From: Desulfobacterales bacterium
Lineage (GTDB): Bacteria; Desulfobacterota; Desulfobacteria; Desulfobacterales; JAFDCJ01
NCBI GenBank assembly: GCA_020345785.1
Contig: CP070771.1
Coordinates: 770,135 to 780,187, forward strand
Direction: 5' to 3'
Length of the DNA stretch: 10,053 nt
Under the pieces are notes generated by a model, which saw only the letters and a list, made by a program, of their open reading frames with translations, had not been told where the DNA came from and did no database searches. Within the stretch, counting starts at the first letter, position 1. Each line of letters starts with the position of its first letter. The position numbers were made by a program, and so were the translations under genes. This document shows, in pieces, positions 1 to 6,643 of the stretch.

Positions 1-254
1 GAACGTCCAACATCGAATGTTGAATGGGAAAAAGAGCAAAGGCGCAGGGATAGAAGCTCATAGCTCGTAGCTCATAGTGAGTTGCGGGTTGCAAGTTGCG
101 GGGTGCGGGTTCCGGAGCATGGTATTGACGTTGGAGGTTAGAGGTTGGGGCGCCGTCTCGACCTCCCAACTTACCAGCCTCCTGGCTTCCCAGCCTATTG
201 GCCTTCCAGCTTCTCGCAATGCAGATACCTTTAAACCTCTGAACCCTGAACCCC
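1..254. repeat. Composite intergenic repeat block upstream of moxR
   Basis: This gene-free stretch is a string of short degenerate tandem arrays. In order: GAACATC-type heptamers (1-28, four units), AGCTCAT-type heptamers (55-77, three units plus two bases), GTTGCGG-type heptamers (81-115, five units), a unique-looking linker (116-164), CCCAGCTT-type octamers (165-212, six units), and GAACCCT-type heptamers (234-254, three units). Bases 2-32 recur exactly at 1462-1492, bases 55-77 recur exactly at 1369-1391, and 121-195 is a diverged copy of DNA starting at 1557. The inverted repeat CAACAT-CGA-ATGTTG at 8-22 could fold as a small hairpin. I see no credible gene here; open frames across it are repeat translations. 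The last array ends ten bases before the moxR ribosome binding site, so it would lie in the 5' leader of any moxR transcript. Confidence 0.9.
165..212. repeat. Octamer tandem array, six units (copy 1)
   Basis: Six consecutive 8-bp units close to CCCAGCTT fill these 48 bases, for example CCCAACTT at 165-172, CCTGGCTT at 181-188 and TCCAGCTT at 205-212. The same array, also six units and 48 bp, lies at 1603-1650. Both are preceded by a related segment that includes CCGTCTC. The pyrimidine-rich strand is the + strand in both copies. Confidence 0.85.
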
Positions 255-263
255 TCTTTATTT

Positions 264-270
264 GGGAGAA
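264..270 (+). promoter_or_regulatory. Ribosome binding site of moxR
   Basis: GGGAGAA lies nine bases before the ATG at 280. This chooses 280 over the in-frame TTG at 262, which would sit upstream of the site and have no binding site of its own. Confidence 0.7.
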
Positions 271-279
271 TCGCAATCT

Positions 280-1260
280 ATGGATATCCAGGAAATCACG
301 CGCAATGTTGAAAAAGAAGGTTTGGTTTTACGCCAGATCATGGCTGAAGTCGAAAAAATCATCGTCGGTCAGAAGGCACTTCTGGTTCGCATGCTTATCG
401 GGCTTCTCTGCGACGGGCATCTGCTGCTGGAAGGATTGCCGGGGCTGGCGAAAACCACCGCGGTAAAAACGCTGGCCACCGCCATCCGGACATCGTTTCA
501 ACGGATCCAGTTTACACCGGATCTCCTGCCGGCGGATATCCTTGGCACGCAAATCTACCGGCCGGACAACGGTTCCTTTGAGATCAAGAAAGGACCAATT
601 TTTCACAACATTATTTTGGCCGACGAGATCAACCGCGCACCGGCCAAGGTTCAAAGCGCTCTTTTGGAGGCGATGCAGGAGCGTCAGGTGACCATCGGCG
701 AGGAGACCTTTTTTCTTGCGAATCCTTTTCTGGTGCTGGCCACTCAAAATCCAATTGAACAGGAAGGCACCTATCCTCTGCCCGAAGCCCAGATCGACCG
801 GTTTATGCTTAAGATTAAAGTCGATTATCCGACGGCCGAGGAAGAAAAAGAAATTATGCAGCGGGTGTATGCTGCGGCGGCCGACAATATTTCCGGAGTG
901 GTGGAAGTATCTGAAATCGAATCCGCCAAAGCGGTGATGCGCACCATTCACATGGAAGAAAAAATCATGGATTACATCGTACGGCTGTCGACTGCCACAC
1001 GTAATCCTGATAATTTCGGCCTGGACATCGGCTCCATGATCAGTTACGGCGCATCACCCCGGGCCTCCATCTGGCTGGGAATGGCGGCCCGCGCCCATGC
1101 CTTCTTAAACGGCCGCGGGTATGTCACGCCCCAGGATGTAAAGTCCATGGCGCCGGATGTGCTGCGCCATCGGATCATCCTGAGCTATGAAGCCGAGGCC
1201 GAAGGCAAAACCACAGATGATTTGATCGCCTTGATATTGGAGCGGATTGAAGTACCGTAA
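280..1260 (+). CDS. moxR: MoxR-family AAA+ ATPase
   Basis: A 326-residue cytoplasmic AAA+ ATPase of the MoxR family, which acts as a chaperone-like motor for vWA-domain partners. Visible motifs: Walker A GLPGLAKT (52-59), Walker B IILADE (111-116) followed by the family-typical NRAP (118-121), sensor 1 ATQNP (154-158), arginine-finger region DRF (173-175), and the sensor 2 region GASPR (257-261), ahead of a C-terminal helical lid. Length and motif order are normal for the family, and all catalytic residues are present. The ATG at 280 is chosen because GGGAGAA sits nine bases upstream; the longer reading from TTG 262 adds only six residues. It heads the Bat cluster but is separated from the DUF58 gene by 470 bp of repeats, without a convincing terminator, so co-transcription is possible but not shown. 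The family assignment is very secure; the client is inferred to be the vWA proteins encoded downstream. Confidence 0.96.
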   Translation: MDIQEITRNVEKEGLVLRQIMAEVEKIIVGQKALLVRMLIGLLCDGHLLLEGLPGLAKTTAVKTLATAIRTSFQRIQFTPDLLPADILGTQIYRPDNGSFEIKKGPIFHNIILADEINRAPAKVQSALLEAMQERQVTIGEETFFLANPFLVLATQNPIEQEGTYPLPEAQIDRFMLKIKVDYPTAEEEKEIMQRVYAAAADNISGVVEVSEIESAKAVMRTIHMEEKIMDYIVRLSTATRNPDNFGLDIGSMISYGASPRASIWLGMAARAHAFLNGRGYVTPQDVKSMAPDVLRHRIILSYEAEAEGKTTDDLIALILERIEVP

Positions 1261-1446
1261 CGGATTGCGGGGTGCGGGATAAAACGGATAGGCGCACGGC
1301 GAACGGCACACGGCGCAAGGACAAAAGCTCGTAGCTCGTAGGTGATAGGTTAAAGGAGAAAGGATTAAAGCTCATAGCTCGTAGCTCATAGCTGGCAGGT
1401 TAAAGGAGAAAGACTAGAGGATAAAGGCAGACAAGGATCAAATAAT

Positions 1447-1488
1447 GAACATCGAACATCCAACGTCCAACATCGAATGTTGAATGGG
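1447..1488. repeat. GAACATC-type heptamer array with hairpin
   Basis: Six 7-bp units run without a break: GAACATC at 1447-1453 and again at 1454-1460, CAACGTC at 1461-1467, CAACATC at 1468-1474, GAATGTT at 1475-1481 and GAATGGG at 1482-1488. Where the unit changes from CAACATC to GAATGTT the array becomes self-complementary (CAACAT, spacer CGA, ATGTTG), so it can form a stem of six base pairs. The last four units match bases 1-28 apart from one base (G for C at the first position). Confidence 0.85.
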
Positions 1489-1602
1489 AAAAGGGACAAA
1501 GGTACACCGTTGACAGCACAGGGCGGAATGCGTTGGGGGTTAGGCTCAGGGAGTACGGTATTGATGTTGGAGATTTGAGGTTTGGAGGCACCGTCTCAAC
1601 CT

Positions 1603-1650
1603 CCCAACTTCCCAGCTTCTCATCTTCCCAGCCTCCTGGCTTCCCAGCTT
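1603..1650. repeat. Octamer tandem array, six units (copy 2)
   Basis: Six 8-bp units close to CCCAGCTT, for example CCCAACTT at 1603-1610, CCCAGCTT at 1611-1618 and at 1643-1650, and CTCATCTT at 1619-1626. The unit number and length equal those of the array at 165-212, but the individual units are arranged differently. That suggests unit shuffling or independent drift after duplication of the block. Confidence 0.85.
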
Positions 1651-1651
1651 C

Positions 1652-1682
1652 CCACCCGTCTGCCTGGCGGTACACCGGGTGG
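1652..1682. other. Inverted repeat (possible hairpin) before DUF58 gene
   Basis: CCACCCG (1652-1658) and CGGGTGG (1676-1682) are perfect complements around a 17-base loop, which itself contains GCC-T-GGC. No T-run follows on the + strand, so I do not call it an intrinsic terminator. It adjoins the octamer array and may be part of the same repeat unit. Confidence 0.5.
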
Positions 1683-1730
1683 ATAGGCAGTGCTGCATTA
1701 CGAAGACAATGACTTGGGGCGACACCAATA

Positions 1731-2606
1731 ATGCTTTCCGAGGAACTGTATAAAAAAATCCAGGGATTTCATTTCAGAACCCGATACCTGGCAAATGACC
1801 TGTTTGCCGGCCAGTATGAAAGTGCTTTCAAAGGCCGGGGGATGGAATTTGCTGAAGTCCGTGAGTACCAGCCCGGTGATGATATCCGCAGCATTGACTG
1901 GAACGTTTCGGCGCGCTTCGGGCACCCCTTTGTGAAGGTTTTTCATGAGGAAAGGGAGCTCACGGTGATGCTTTTGCTGGATTTGTCCGGTTCGCATTTA
2001 TTCGGCACCAAAAGCAAGTTTAAAAGGGAGCTGCTGGCTGAAATTGCCGGGATGCTGGCATTTCTGGCCATCCGCACCAATGATAAGGTGGGTGCCCTTT
2101 TATTCAGCTCCCAGGTCGAAAAATATATTCCGCCCCAGAAAGGCGCCTCGCATGTCTGGCGGTTGATCAAAGAGATCTTCAGTTATGAGCCGGAAAAATT
2201 GACCACCCATATCGACGGGGTGCTCAGTTACCTCAACCGGGTCGTCAAGCGACATGCGATCGTCTTCTTAATCTCCGACTGCATGGATACGGGGTTTGAT
2301 CGGTCTTTGAGACTGACCGCCAAAAAACACGATCTCACGGTGATTCGCATCTGTGATCCGGCTGAAGATGGACTGCCCGATCTGGGGCTGATGACCCTGC
2401 GGGATCCGGAAACCGGACGACTCGTCACGGTTAACACCCGCAGCAAATCGCTGAGACAAAAATGGTCCGATTATTACAGGCAACACACGGCTGAATTGAC
2501 CGAGCTCATGCGCAAGGCCGGGGTTGATATGGTTCCCATCTATACCAACGGTTCCGTGGTCGAACCCTTAACACGTTTTTTCGACCGCCGGAGGAAAAAA
2601 CTATGA
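1731..2606 (+). CDS. DUF58 domain protein with vWA-like fold
   Basis: A 291-residue soluble protein of the DUF58 family, the usual partner encoded next to MoxR. The family signature is clear: REYQPGDD..SIDWNVSAR at 44-62, preceded by a basic, glycine-containing stretch (AFKGRGMEFAEV). The second half resembles a von Willebrand A fold, with a MIDAS-like DLSGS at 84-88, hydrophobic strands around 80-84 and 176-182, and an ISD motif at 181-183. There are no membrane segments or signal peptide, so it is probably cytoplasmic or membrane-peripheral. The start ATG is the first residue of the conserved N-terminus; its ribosome binding site is weak (GGGG, 11 bases upstream). The stop codon overlaps the ATG of the next gene by four bases (ATGA), which implies translational coupling. 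The family is secure. The biochemical role is inferred from clustering with MoxR and BatA/B. Confidence 0.95.
   Translation: MLSEELYKKIQGFHFRTRYLANDLFAGQYESAFKGRGMEFAEVREYQPGDDIRSIDWNVSARFGHPFVKVFHEERELTVMLLLDLSGSHLFGTKSKFKRELLAEIAGMLAFLAIRTNDKVGALLFSSQVEKYIPPQKGASHVWRLIKEIFSYEPEKLTTHIDGVLSYLNRVVKRHAIVFLISDCMDTGFDRSLRLTAKKHDLTVIRICDPAEDGLPDLGLMTLRDPETGRLVTVNTRSKSLRQKWSDYYRQHTAELTELMRKAGVDMVPIYTNGSVVEPLTRFFDRRRKKL
2590..2596 (+). promoter_or_regulatory. Strong ribosome binding site of the 2603 gene
   Basis: GGAGGAA lies six bases before the ATG at 2603, inside the end of the DUF58 gene. It fixes 2603 as the start even though the first 26 codons of that gene look like repeat DNA. Confidence 0.7.
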
Positions 2607-3598
2607 CGTCGGAGTGCGAAATGCGGAATTCGGGAAAAAGGTGGTCTCTTTTCCGTATACCGTGCGCCGTGCGCCGTGCGCCTATTATCTTATTATTCTT
2701 TGTCCTCGCTCCTTGGGTTCTCTGGGCTGCCGGACCTGTTGATCATGACAGCGGAACCCTGTCTGCTTCCCTCGACCGGGAATCGGTCAAGGTCGGCGGT
2801 GTTGTCTGGCTTACCCTGGACTACCGCCTGCCGGAGGGCGGCCGTTTGCCGGAAAAACCGGCGGTTAAAGGACTGGATGGTCTCACCATTTTAAAGCAGA
2901 GCCTAACCTCCCGGCAGATTCGGATTCAATTGCTGGTGGACCAGGTGGATTCGTGGCAATCGGCGCCCCTCCGCTTGGAATATTTGGATTCAGAGGGCCG
3001 GACACAAGTCCTGACGACCGATACGGTTGCACTCCAGGTTGACTCCAATCTCGGTCAAAAGCCCGAAGAAGCCCAGCTGCGCCCCATCCAGGACATTATT
3101 GCCGTCCATTCGATATGGCATAGCTACCTGCTGTGGACGACGCTGCTGGCAGCCGTCGTTCTGACAGGGCTTGGCCTGCTCTGGCGGCACAAAAAGCGGC
3201 GGAAATCGGCAGTTTCATTGGAGGCCGTGGAGCCGCCCCATGTGCGTGCCCGCAGAGCTATCGAGCAGCTGGAAATGCAAGAATATTTTGAAAAAGGTAT
3301 GGTAAAAACGCATTATTTTGTATTCTCCGAGATTATAAGACGCTACCTGGCGGCCATTCGCAACTTTCCGGCAGCCGAATATACAACCGAAGAAATTGCG
3401 CAGCACATTCGAATAGAGCAGGACCGCCGGCTGCTGCCTCTTCTGCAGCAAGCCGACCTGGTTAAGTTTGCAGATGTCGTGCCGACCGCCGCCCGCAAAG
3501 AAGAAGATATCAAAGCTGCTCTGGCCTACATCCAGGAAACCAGCCCGGTGATGGAGACCGTGCCGGCCGATGGGCGCCGGCCGGAGGTGCCGTCATGA
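2603..3598 (+). CDS. Short BatD/DUF4381-like membrane protein
   Basis: A 331-residue membrane protein in the position where Bat clusters often carry a DUF4381 or short BatD-like gene. Layout: an odd basic N-terminus (1-26), a hydrophobic signal or anchor segment (27-43), a beta-rich extracytoplasmic domain (about 50-150) resembling one BatD repeat (SLDRESVKVGGVVWLTLDY), a second membrane helix (173-194, followed by RHKKRRK), and a cytoplasmic helical domain (about 211-315). That last domain has SEIIRRYLAA and TTEEIAQHI, a pattern also seen at the C-terminus of BatD at 6644-8413. It overlaps both neighbours by four bases, so it belongs to the coupled core operon. The first 26 codons coincide with heptamer repeats (2612-2639, 2648-2682), so that segment is probably a recent repeat-derived extension. 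ATG 2621 is an alternative start but lacks the strong site before 2603. The domain name is a recognition call, less sure than those of its neighbours. Confidence 0.85.
   Translation: MTSECEMRNSGKRWSLFRIPCAVRRAPIILLFFVLAPWVLWAAGPVDHDSGTLSASLDRESVKVGGVVWLTLDYRLPEGGRLPEKPAVKGLDGLTILKQSLTSRQIRIQLLVDQVDSWQSAPLRLEYLDSEGRTQVLTTDTVALQVDSNLGQKPEEAQLRPIQDIIAVHSIWHSYLLWTTLLAAVVLTGLGLLWRHKKRRKSAVSLEAVEPPHVRARRAIEQLEMQEYFEKGMVKTHYFVFSEIIRRYLAAIRNFPAAEYTTEEIAQHIRIEQDRRLLPLLQQADLVKFADVVPTAARKEEDIKAALAYIQETSPVMETVPADGRRPEVPS
2612..2682. repeat. Heptamer repeats inside a coding start
   Basis: Two heptamer arrays lie within the 5' end of the 2603 gene. GAATGCG-type units cover 2612-2639 (for example GAGTGCG at 2612-2618 and AAATGCG at 2619-2625). 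On the minus strand, three perfect GGCGCAC units occupy 2662-2682, followed by looser GG-starting units down to 2648. The minus-strand GGCGCAC array matches the + strand array at 1291-1318, and ATAGGCGCACGGCG (1288-1301) recurs in inverted orientation at 2671-2684. The insertion keeps the frame open and encodes CAVRRAP just before the hydrophobic segment. Confidence 0.75.
3583..3589 (+). promoter_or_regulatory. Ribosome binding site of batA
   Basis: GGAGGTG lies five bases before ATG 3595 and eight before ATG 3598. Both ATGs are in frame (ATGATG), so the spacing slightly favours 3598, which would drop one methionine and turn the overlap from ATGA to a one-base TGATG type. Confidence 0.55.
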
Positions 3599-4590
3599 TG
3601 TTCCGCTTTGCCTACCCGATTCTGTTCGTCCTGCTGACGGGGGTGGTCGGTTGGGTACTTTATACGATTTGGCAAAAACCGGTCGGCATCACCCACTCCA
3701 TCACCGCCAGACTGGCCGAGCTGGCCGGTGGGAGCGGCGGTATGCGGCAGCACATTCTGCCGGCGGTGCGGGCCGCATGTCTTATTCTGTTGGTCTTAAC
3801 AGCTGCGCGGCCTCAGCTTTACAATGTTTCGCGTGAAATCCGGTCCCCGGGAGTGGACATTATCATGTGCCTCGACACCTCCGGCTCGATGCAGGCCCTG
3901 GATTTTAAACTGGATGACGAACCGGTTTCCCGGCTGACGGCGGTCAAAAAAGTTGTCCGTGACTTCATTCAAAAGAGGGAAATCGACCGCATCGGTCTGG
4001 TGGTTTTCGGTGAAGAAGCTTTTACCCAGGCGCCCCTGACTTTGGACAAGGGACTGCTGCTGGGTCTGGTGGAAAAGATGACCATCGGCATGGCAGGTGA
4101 CCGCACCGCTATCGGCTCGGCGCTGGCGATCGGCGGCAAGCGGCTGAAAGATATTAAGGCGGCCTCCAAGATTTTGATCCTGCTGACCGACGGCCGGCAC
4201 AATGCCGGCGAGTTGTCACCCGAACAGGCAGCCGAAGCCGTGCGGGCGCTGGGGGTCAAAATCTACACCATCGGGGTCGGGGGCAAAGGACCGGCGCCTT
4301 TTAAAGTTCAATCCCTGTTCGGAACGCGGATTGTTCATCGCCAGGTCGATCTGGATGAGGCCACCTTAAAAAAGATCGCCGACGTCGGGGGCGGCAAATA
4401 CTTCCGGGCTACGGATACCGAGGGACTTGCGCAAATCTATGACATCATTGACCGTGCTGAAAAAACCGAGGTCAAAGTCAAGGAATTTTTCCACTACCGG
4501 GAGCTTTATCCGTATTTTCTGATACCGGCCCTTATTCTGCTTGGTCTGGAAATCTTATTGAAATCGACTGTTTTGAGAACTGTACCATGA
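3595..4590 (+). CDS. batA: BatA-type vWA membrane protein
   Basis: A 331-residue BatA-type protein: two N-terminal membrane helices (about 5-25 and 55-72), an extracytoplasmic von Willebrand A domain (about 86-285), and a C-terminal helix (305-323). The MIDAS metal site is complete: DTSGSM at 94-99, the threonine of GDRTAIGSAL (T171), and LTDG (D199). An intact site predicts divalent-metal-dependent binding of a partner, probably another Bat component. Length and layout are typical of BatA. The gene overlaps both neighbours (ATGATG at its start, ATGA at its end). Start 3595 versus 3598 is not decided and changes one residue. BatA and BatB are both vWA proteins; I call this one BatA from gene order and DTSGSM, while the next carries the BatB-like DVSPSM. 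Confidence 0.93.
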   Translation: MMFRFAYPILFVLLTGVVGWVLYTIWQKPVGITHSITARLAELAGGSGGMRQHILPAVRAACLILLVLTAARPQLYNVSREIRSPGVDIIMCLDTSGSMQALDFKLDDEPVSRLTAVKKVVRDFIQKREIDRIGLVVFGEEAFTQAPLTLDKGLLLGLVEKMTIGMAGDRTAIGSALAIGGKRLKDIKAASKILILLTDGRHNAGELSPEQAAEAVRALGVKIYTIGVGGKGPAPFKVQSLFGTRIVHRQVDLDEATLKKIADVGGGKYFRATDTEGLAQIYDIIDRAEKTEVKVKEFFHYRELYPYFLIPALILLGLEILLKSTVLRTVP

Positions 4591-6497
4591 TACTGTCCCA
4601 TTTATGGATCCTGAACCTGCTTTGGCTGCTGCCCCTGGCGGCCGTGGCGCTGATCTTTCAGAGCCGCAAAAAGAAAAGGGCGTTGGAGATGTTTGCCGAC
4701 GCCCATCTGCTGCAGAGGCTCACGGCTGCTGAAAGCGGCGGGCGAAGATTTTTTAAAGCACTGATGTTGCTCCTAGCGCTGGGCTTGCTGTTGTTTGCGC
4801 TGGCCGGCCCCCGCTGGGGAAGCCATTATGAAGAGGTCAGCCAAAAAGGCGTGGATATCATGCTTTTAGTGGATGTGTCGCCCAGCATGCTGGTCGAAGA
4901 CATTGCACCGAACCGGCTGGAAAGAGCCCGGCGCGAAATTCTGGATTTTTTAAAAAATGTCCAGGGAGATCGGGTGGGTCTGGTGGCCTTTGCCGGTGCG
5001 GCGTTTATCCAGTGTCCGCTGACCCTTGATTACGCCGCCCTGGAAATGTTTTTAAATGCTGTTCAGCCCGATTTAATTCCGGTGCCGGGCACAGATCTGG
5101 GGGCTGCCATCGAAATGGGTCTCTCCGCTTTTGATGAGGACGCGACCACCGATAAAGTCATTTTGTTGATCACCGACGGGGAGGATAACGAAAAGCGCGG
5201 TTTTGAAGCGGCCCGCAAAGCGGCGGCCAAGGGTGCCAAGATTTTTGTTTTCGGAATCGGTGATGCCGGCGGCGGACCGATTCCTGAAACCGGCGGGCAG
5301 GGAGGGTTTAAAAAAGACAGCCGGGGGAAGATGATATTATCCAAGCTGGATGAGGAAGGATTGCAGCAAATCGCGTCTTTGACCGGCGGGACTTATGTGC
5401 GTTCGGTCGCCGGTGATCTGGATCTGGATATCCTCTATTTTGACGGCATCAAATCTCACACCCGGGCCCAGGAGCTTAAAAGCGGCAAAATCAAAGTATA
5501 TGAAGAACGCTTTACCTTCTTCGTCTTGGCAGCATTTATGGTCCTGCTGATAGAAGGTTTTATCGATGAAAAAATTCGATCGAGGGCGAGCGGTGGTAGA
5601 AAAGCCGCTGCGGTGCGCACCGGCGTGGTGGCTCTGACAACGGCGGCGCTTTGCTTGACGGCCGCCGCCCGGACACTTGCCGCGGAGTCGCCCGATGAGC
5701 TTTACCGACGAGGCAGGTTCAGCGAAGCCGAAAAGGGGTATGCCCAGTCGGATATGGATCATCCAAAGGATCTTCGCTATCGCTACAATCGGGGCTGCGC
5801 GGCCTATCAAAGCGGTGACTATGAAGCTGCGGCAGCTGCCTTTGCCAGCGCATTGCGGCGCACTGAAGAAGACGAGATCCGCTTTAAAGCGGCCTTTAAT
5901 CTGGGCAACGCCGCTTATCAACAGGGCGATTTTCAAACTGCGGTCCAAAATTACAAACAGGCACTGGCGTTGGATGCTTCCAGCGAGGACGCGCGCTACA
6001 ATCTGGAGCTCGCCCTGCGGGCACTGGCAAAGCAAAAGGACCAGCAGGACCGAACGAGCCACGACCAACCACAGCAGGACAGCGGGCAGCAGCAGGAAAA
6101 GTCAGCCGGCGATGAGAAACAGGACAATCAAAGCGCGCAGCCTGAAGACAAATCGGCCGAAGGCGAACAGGCTTCCGACCGGCAAAAAGAAGACGAATCT
6201 TCCGAAGGAAAAAGCGAAGAAGAAAAGAAGGCTGATGAAACCCGGGACAAACAATCCCAGGCAAATCGGCAACCCAGGCCGACAGATCAACCGGAGCTGT
6301 CCGGCGAGCTCAAACCGCGCGCCGCTATGCAGCCGGATAATCGGGACGAAAAAAAAGCACAATCGGCGCTGTCCGCCATGGACAGGAAAAAGGCCGAAGC
6401 GCTGCTGAACAATATTCAGGAAGATCGCTCCCTTTTGATCCGGCTGCAAACTTCCAAAGGAGGGCGGCAGGGGGTTGCTTCCGGAAAAGACTGGTAA
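4587..6497 (+). CDS. batB: BatB-BatC fusion: vWA domain plus TPR domain
   Basis: A 636-residue fusion. The first part is BatB: membrane helices at about 7-24 and 56-74, a vWA domain (about 88-290) with MIDAS residues DVSPSM (96-101), T169 in PVPGTDLGAA and ITDGED (D197), and a third helix at 309-325. The second part is BatC-like. It starts with a hydrophobic segment (343-362, ending ARTLAAE) that looks like a former signal peptide, then TPR repeats (about 366-480), a charged low-complexity stretch rich in Q, E, K, D and S (483-570), and a conserved-looking tail (KKAEALLNNIQEDRSLLIRLQ, ending KDW). With four membrane segments, both the vWA and TPR domains face the periplasm. The start overlaps the batA stop (ATGA) and has only a weak GAGAA site, so translation probably depends on coupling. 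The family call is firm; the TPR region probably mediates assembly with BatD/BatE. Confidence 0.94.
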   Translation: MILSHLWILNLLWLLPLAAVALIFQSRKKKRALEMFADAHLLQRLTAAESGGRRFFKALMLLLALGLLLFALAGPRWGSHYEEVSQKGVDIMLLVDVSPSMLVEDIAPNRLERARREILDFLKNVQGDRVGLVAFAGAAFIQCPLTLDYAALEMFLNAVQPDLIPVPGTDLGAAIEMGLSAFDEDATTDKVILLITDGEDNEKRGFEAARKAAAKGAKIFVFGIGDAGGGPIPETGGQGGFKKDSRGKMILSKLDEEGLQQIASLTGGTYVRSVAGDLDLDILYFDGIKSHTRAQELKSGKIKVYEERFTFFVLAAFMVLLIEGFIDEKIRSRASGGRKAAAVRTGVVALTTAALCLTAAARTLAAESPDELYRRGRFSEAEKGYAQSDMDHPKDLRYRYNRGCAAYQSGDYEAAAAAFASALRRTEEDEIRFKAAFNLGNAAYQQGDFQTAVQNYKQALALDASSEDARYNLELALRALAKQKDQQDRTSHDQPQQDSGQQQEKSAGDEKQDNQSAQPEDKSAEGEQASDRQKEDESSEGKSEEEKKADETRDKQSQANRQPRPTDQPELSGELKPRAAMQPDNRDEKKAQSALSAMDRKKAEALLNNIQEDRSLLIRLQTSKGGRQGVASGKDW

Positions 6498-6523
6498 AAA
6501 TTTTTGGAATTCCTTTTGCGCAA

Positions 6524-6545
6524 CTTGAGTGGATAAATACTCAGG
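6524..6545. promoter_or_regulatory. Inverted repeat in the batBC-batD gap
   Basis: CTTGAGT (6524-6530) and ACTCAGG (6539-6545) pair over seven positions including one G-U, around the loop GGATAAAT. No T-run follows. It could be a weak hairpin or an operator upstream of the batD promoter; neither is shown. Confidence 0.3.
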
Positions 6546-6589
6546 GTGAGTTTGACAGCGGACAACCTTCGATGCAAAAATTTTTATTA

Positions 6590-6617
6590 TTAATTTAAAG
6601 ATGAAAACAGCTATAAT
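6590..6617 (+). promoter_or_regulatory. Candidate promoter for batD
   Basis: A perfect -10 hexamer TATAAT lies at 6612-6617, in AT-rich DNA. The -35 region is poor (TTAATT at 6590-6595 with a 16-base spacer). Transcription would start near 6624, leaving a leader of about 20 bases before ATG 6644. The gap holds no heptamer repeats, unlike the other large gaps. Confidence 0.4.
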
Positions 6618-6643
6618 ACAAGACTAAACGTGCATTGTGCCTT

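Larger units (their letters stand above)
1261..1730. repeat. Composite intergenic repeat block between moxR and DUF58 gene
   Basis: This 470 bp gap is largely tandem arrays. Heptamer arrays: GTTGCGG type (1264-1277, two units), GGCGCAC type (1291-1318, four units), AGCTCGT type (1326-1346), AGGTTAA type (1347-1367), AGCTCAT type (1369-1391), AGGTTAA type (1397-1431, five units) and GAACATC type (1447-1488, six units). A less repetitive stretch (1493-1590) follows, then the octamer array (1603-1650) and a hairpin (1652-1682). AGGTTAAAGGAGAAAG occurs exactly at 1347-1362, 1397-1412 and 8453-8468. No credible gene is visible; small reading frames here translate the repeats. The last 48 bases before the DUF58 gene (1683-1730) look unique and carry only a weak GGGG ribosome binding site at 1716-1719. 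Confidence 0.9.

Noticed and set aside
328..951. Minus-strand open frame of 207 codons over moxR
   Set aside because: Antisense to clearly conserved MoxR motifs and without recognisable features.
1510..1538. Promoter with TTGACA at 1510-1515 before the DUF58 gene
   Set aside because: No acceptable -10 sequence lies 16-18 bases downstream (the position is TTGGGG).
1400..1675. Small minus-strand frame translating to repeated Trp-Glu-containing peptides
   Set aside because: The peptide pattern comes directly from the octamer and heptamer repeats; there is no ribosome binding site or domain.
1..1730. CRISPR array
   Set aside because: The repeats are directly adjacent 7- or 8-bp units without unique spacers, and no cas genes are present.
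5337..6068. Long minus-strand open frame (243 codons)
   Set aside because: It lies fully antisense to the well-supported BatB-BatC gene, shows no domain, and has no ribosome binding site; it reflects codon bias of the + strand gene.
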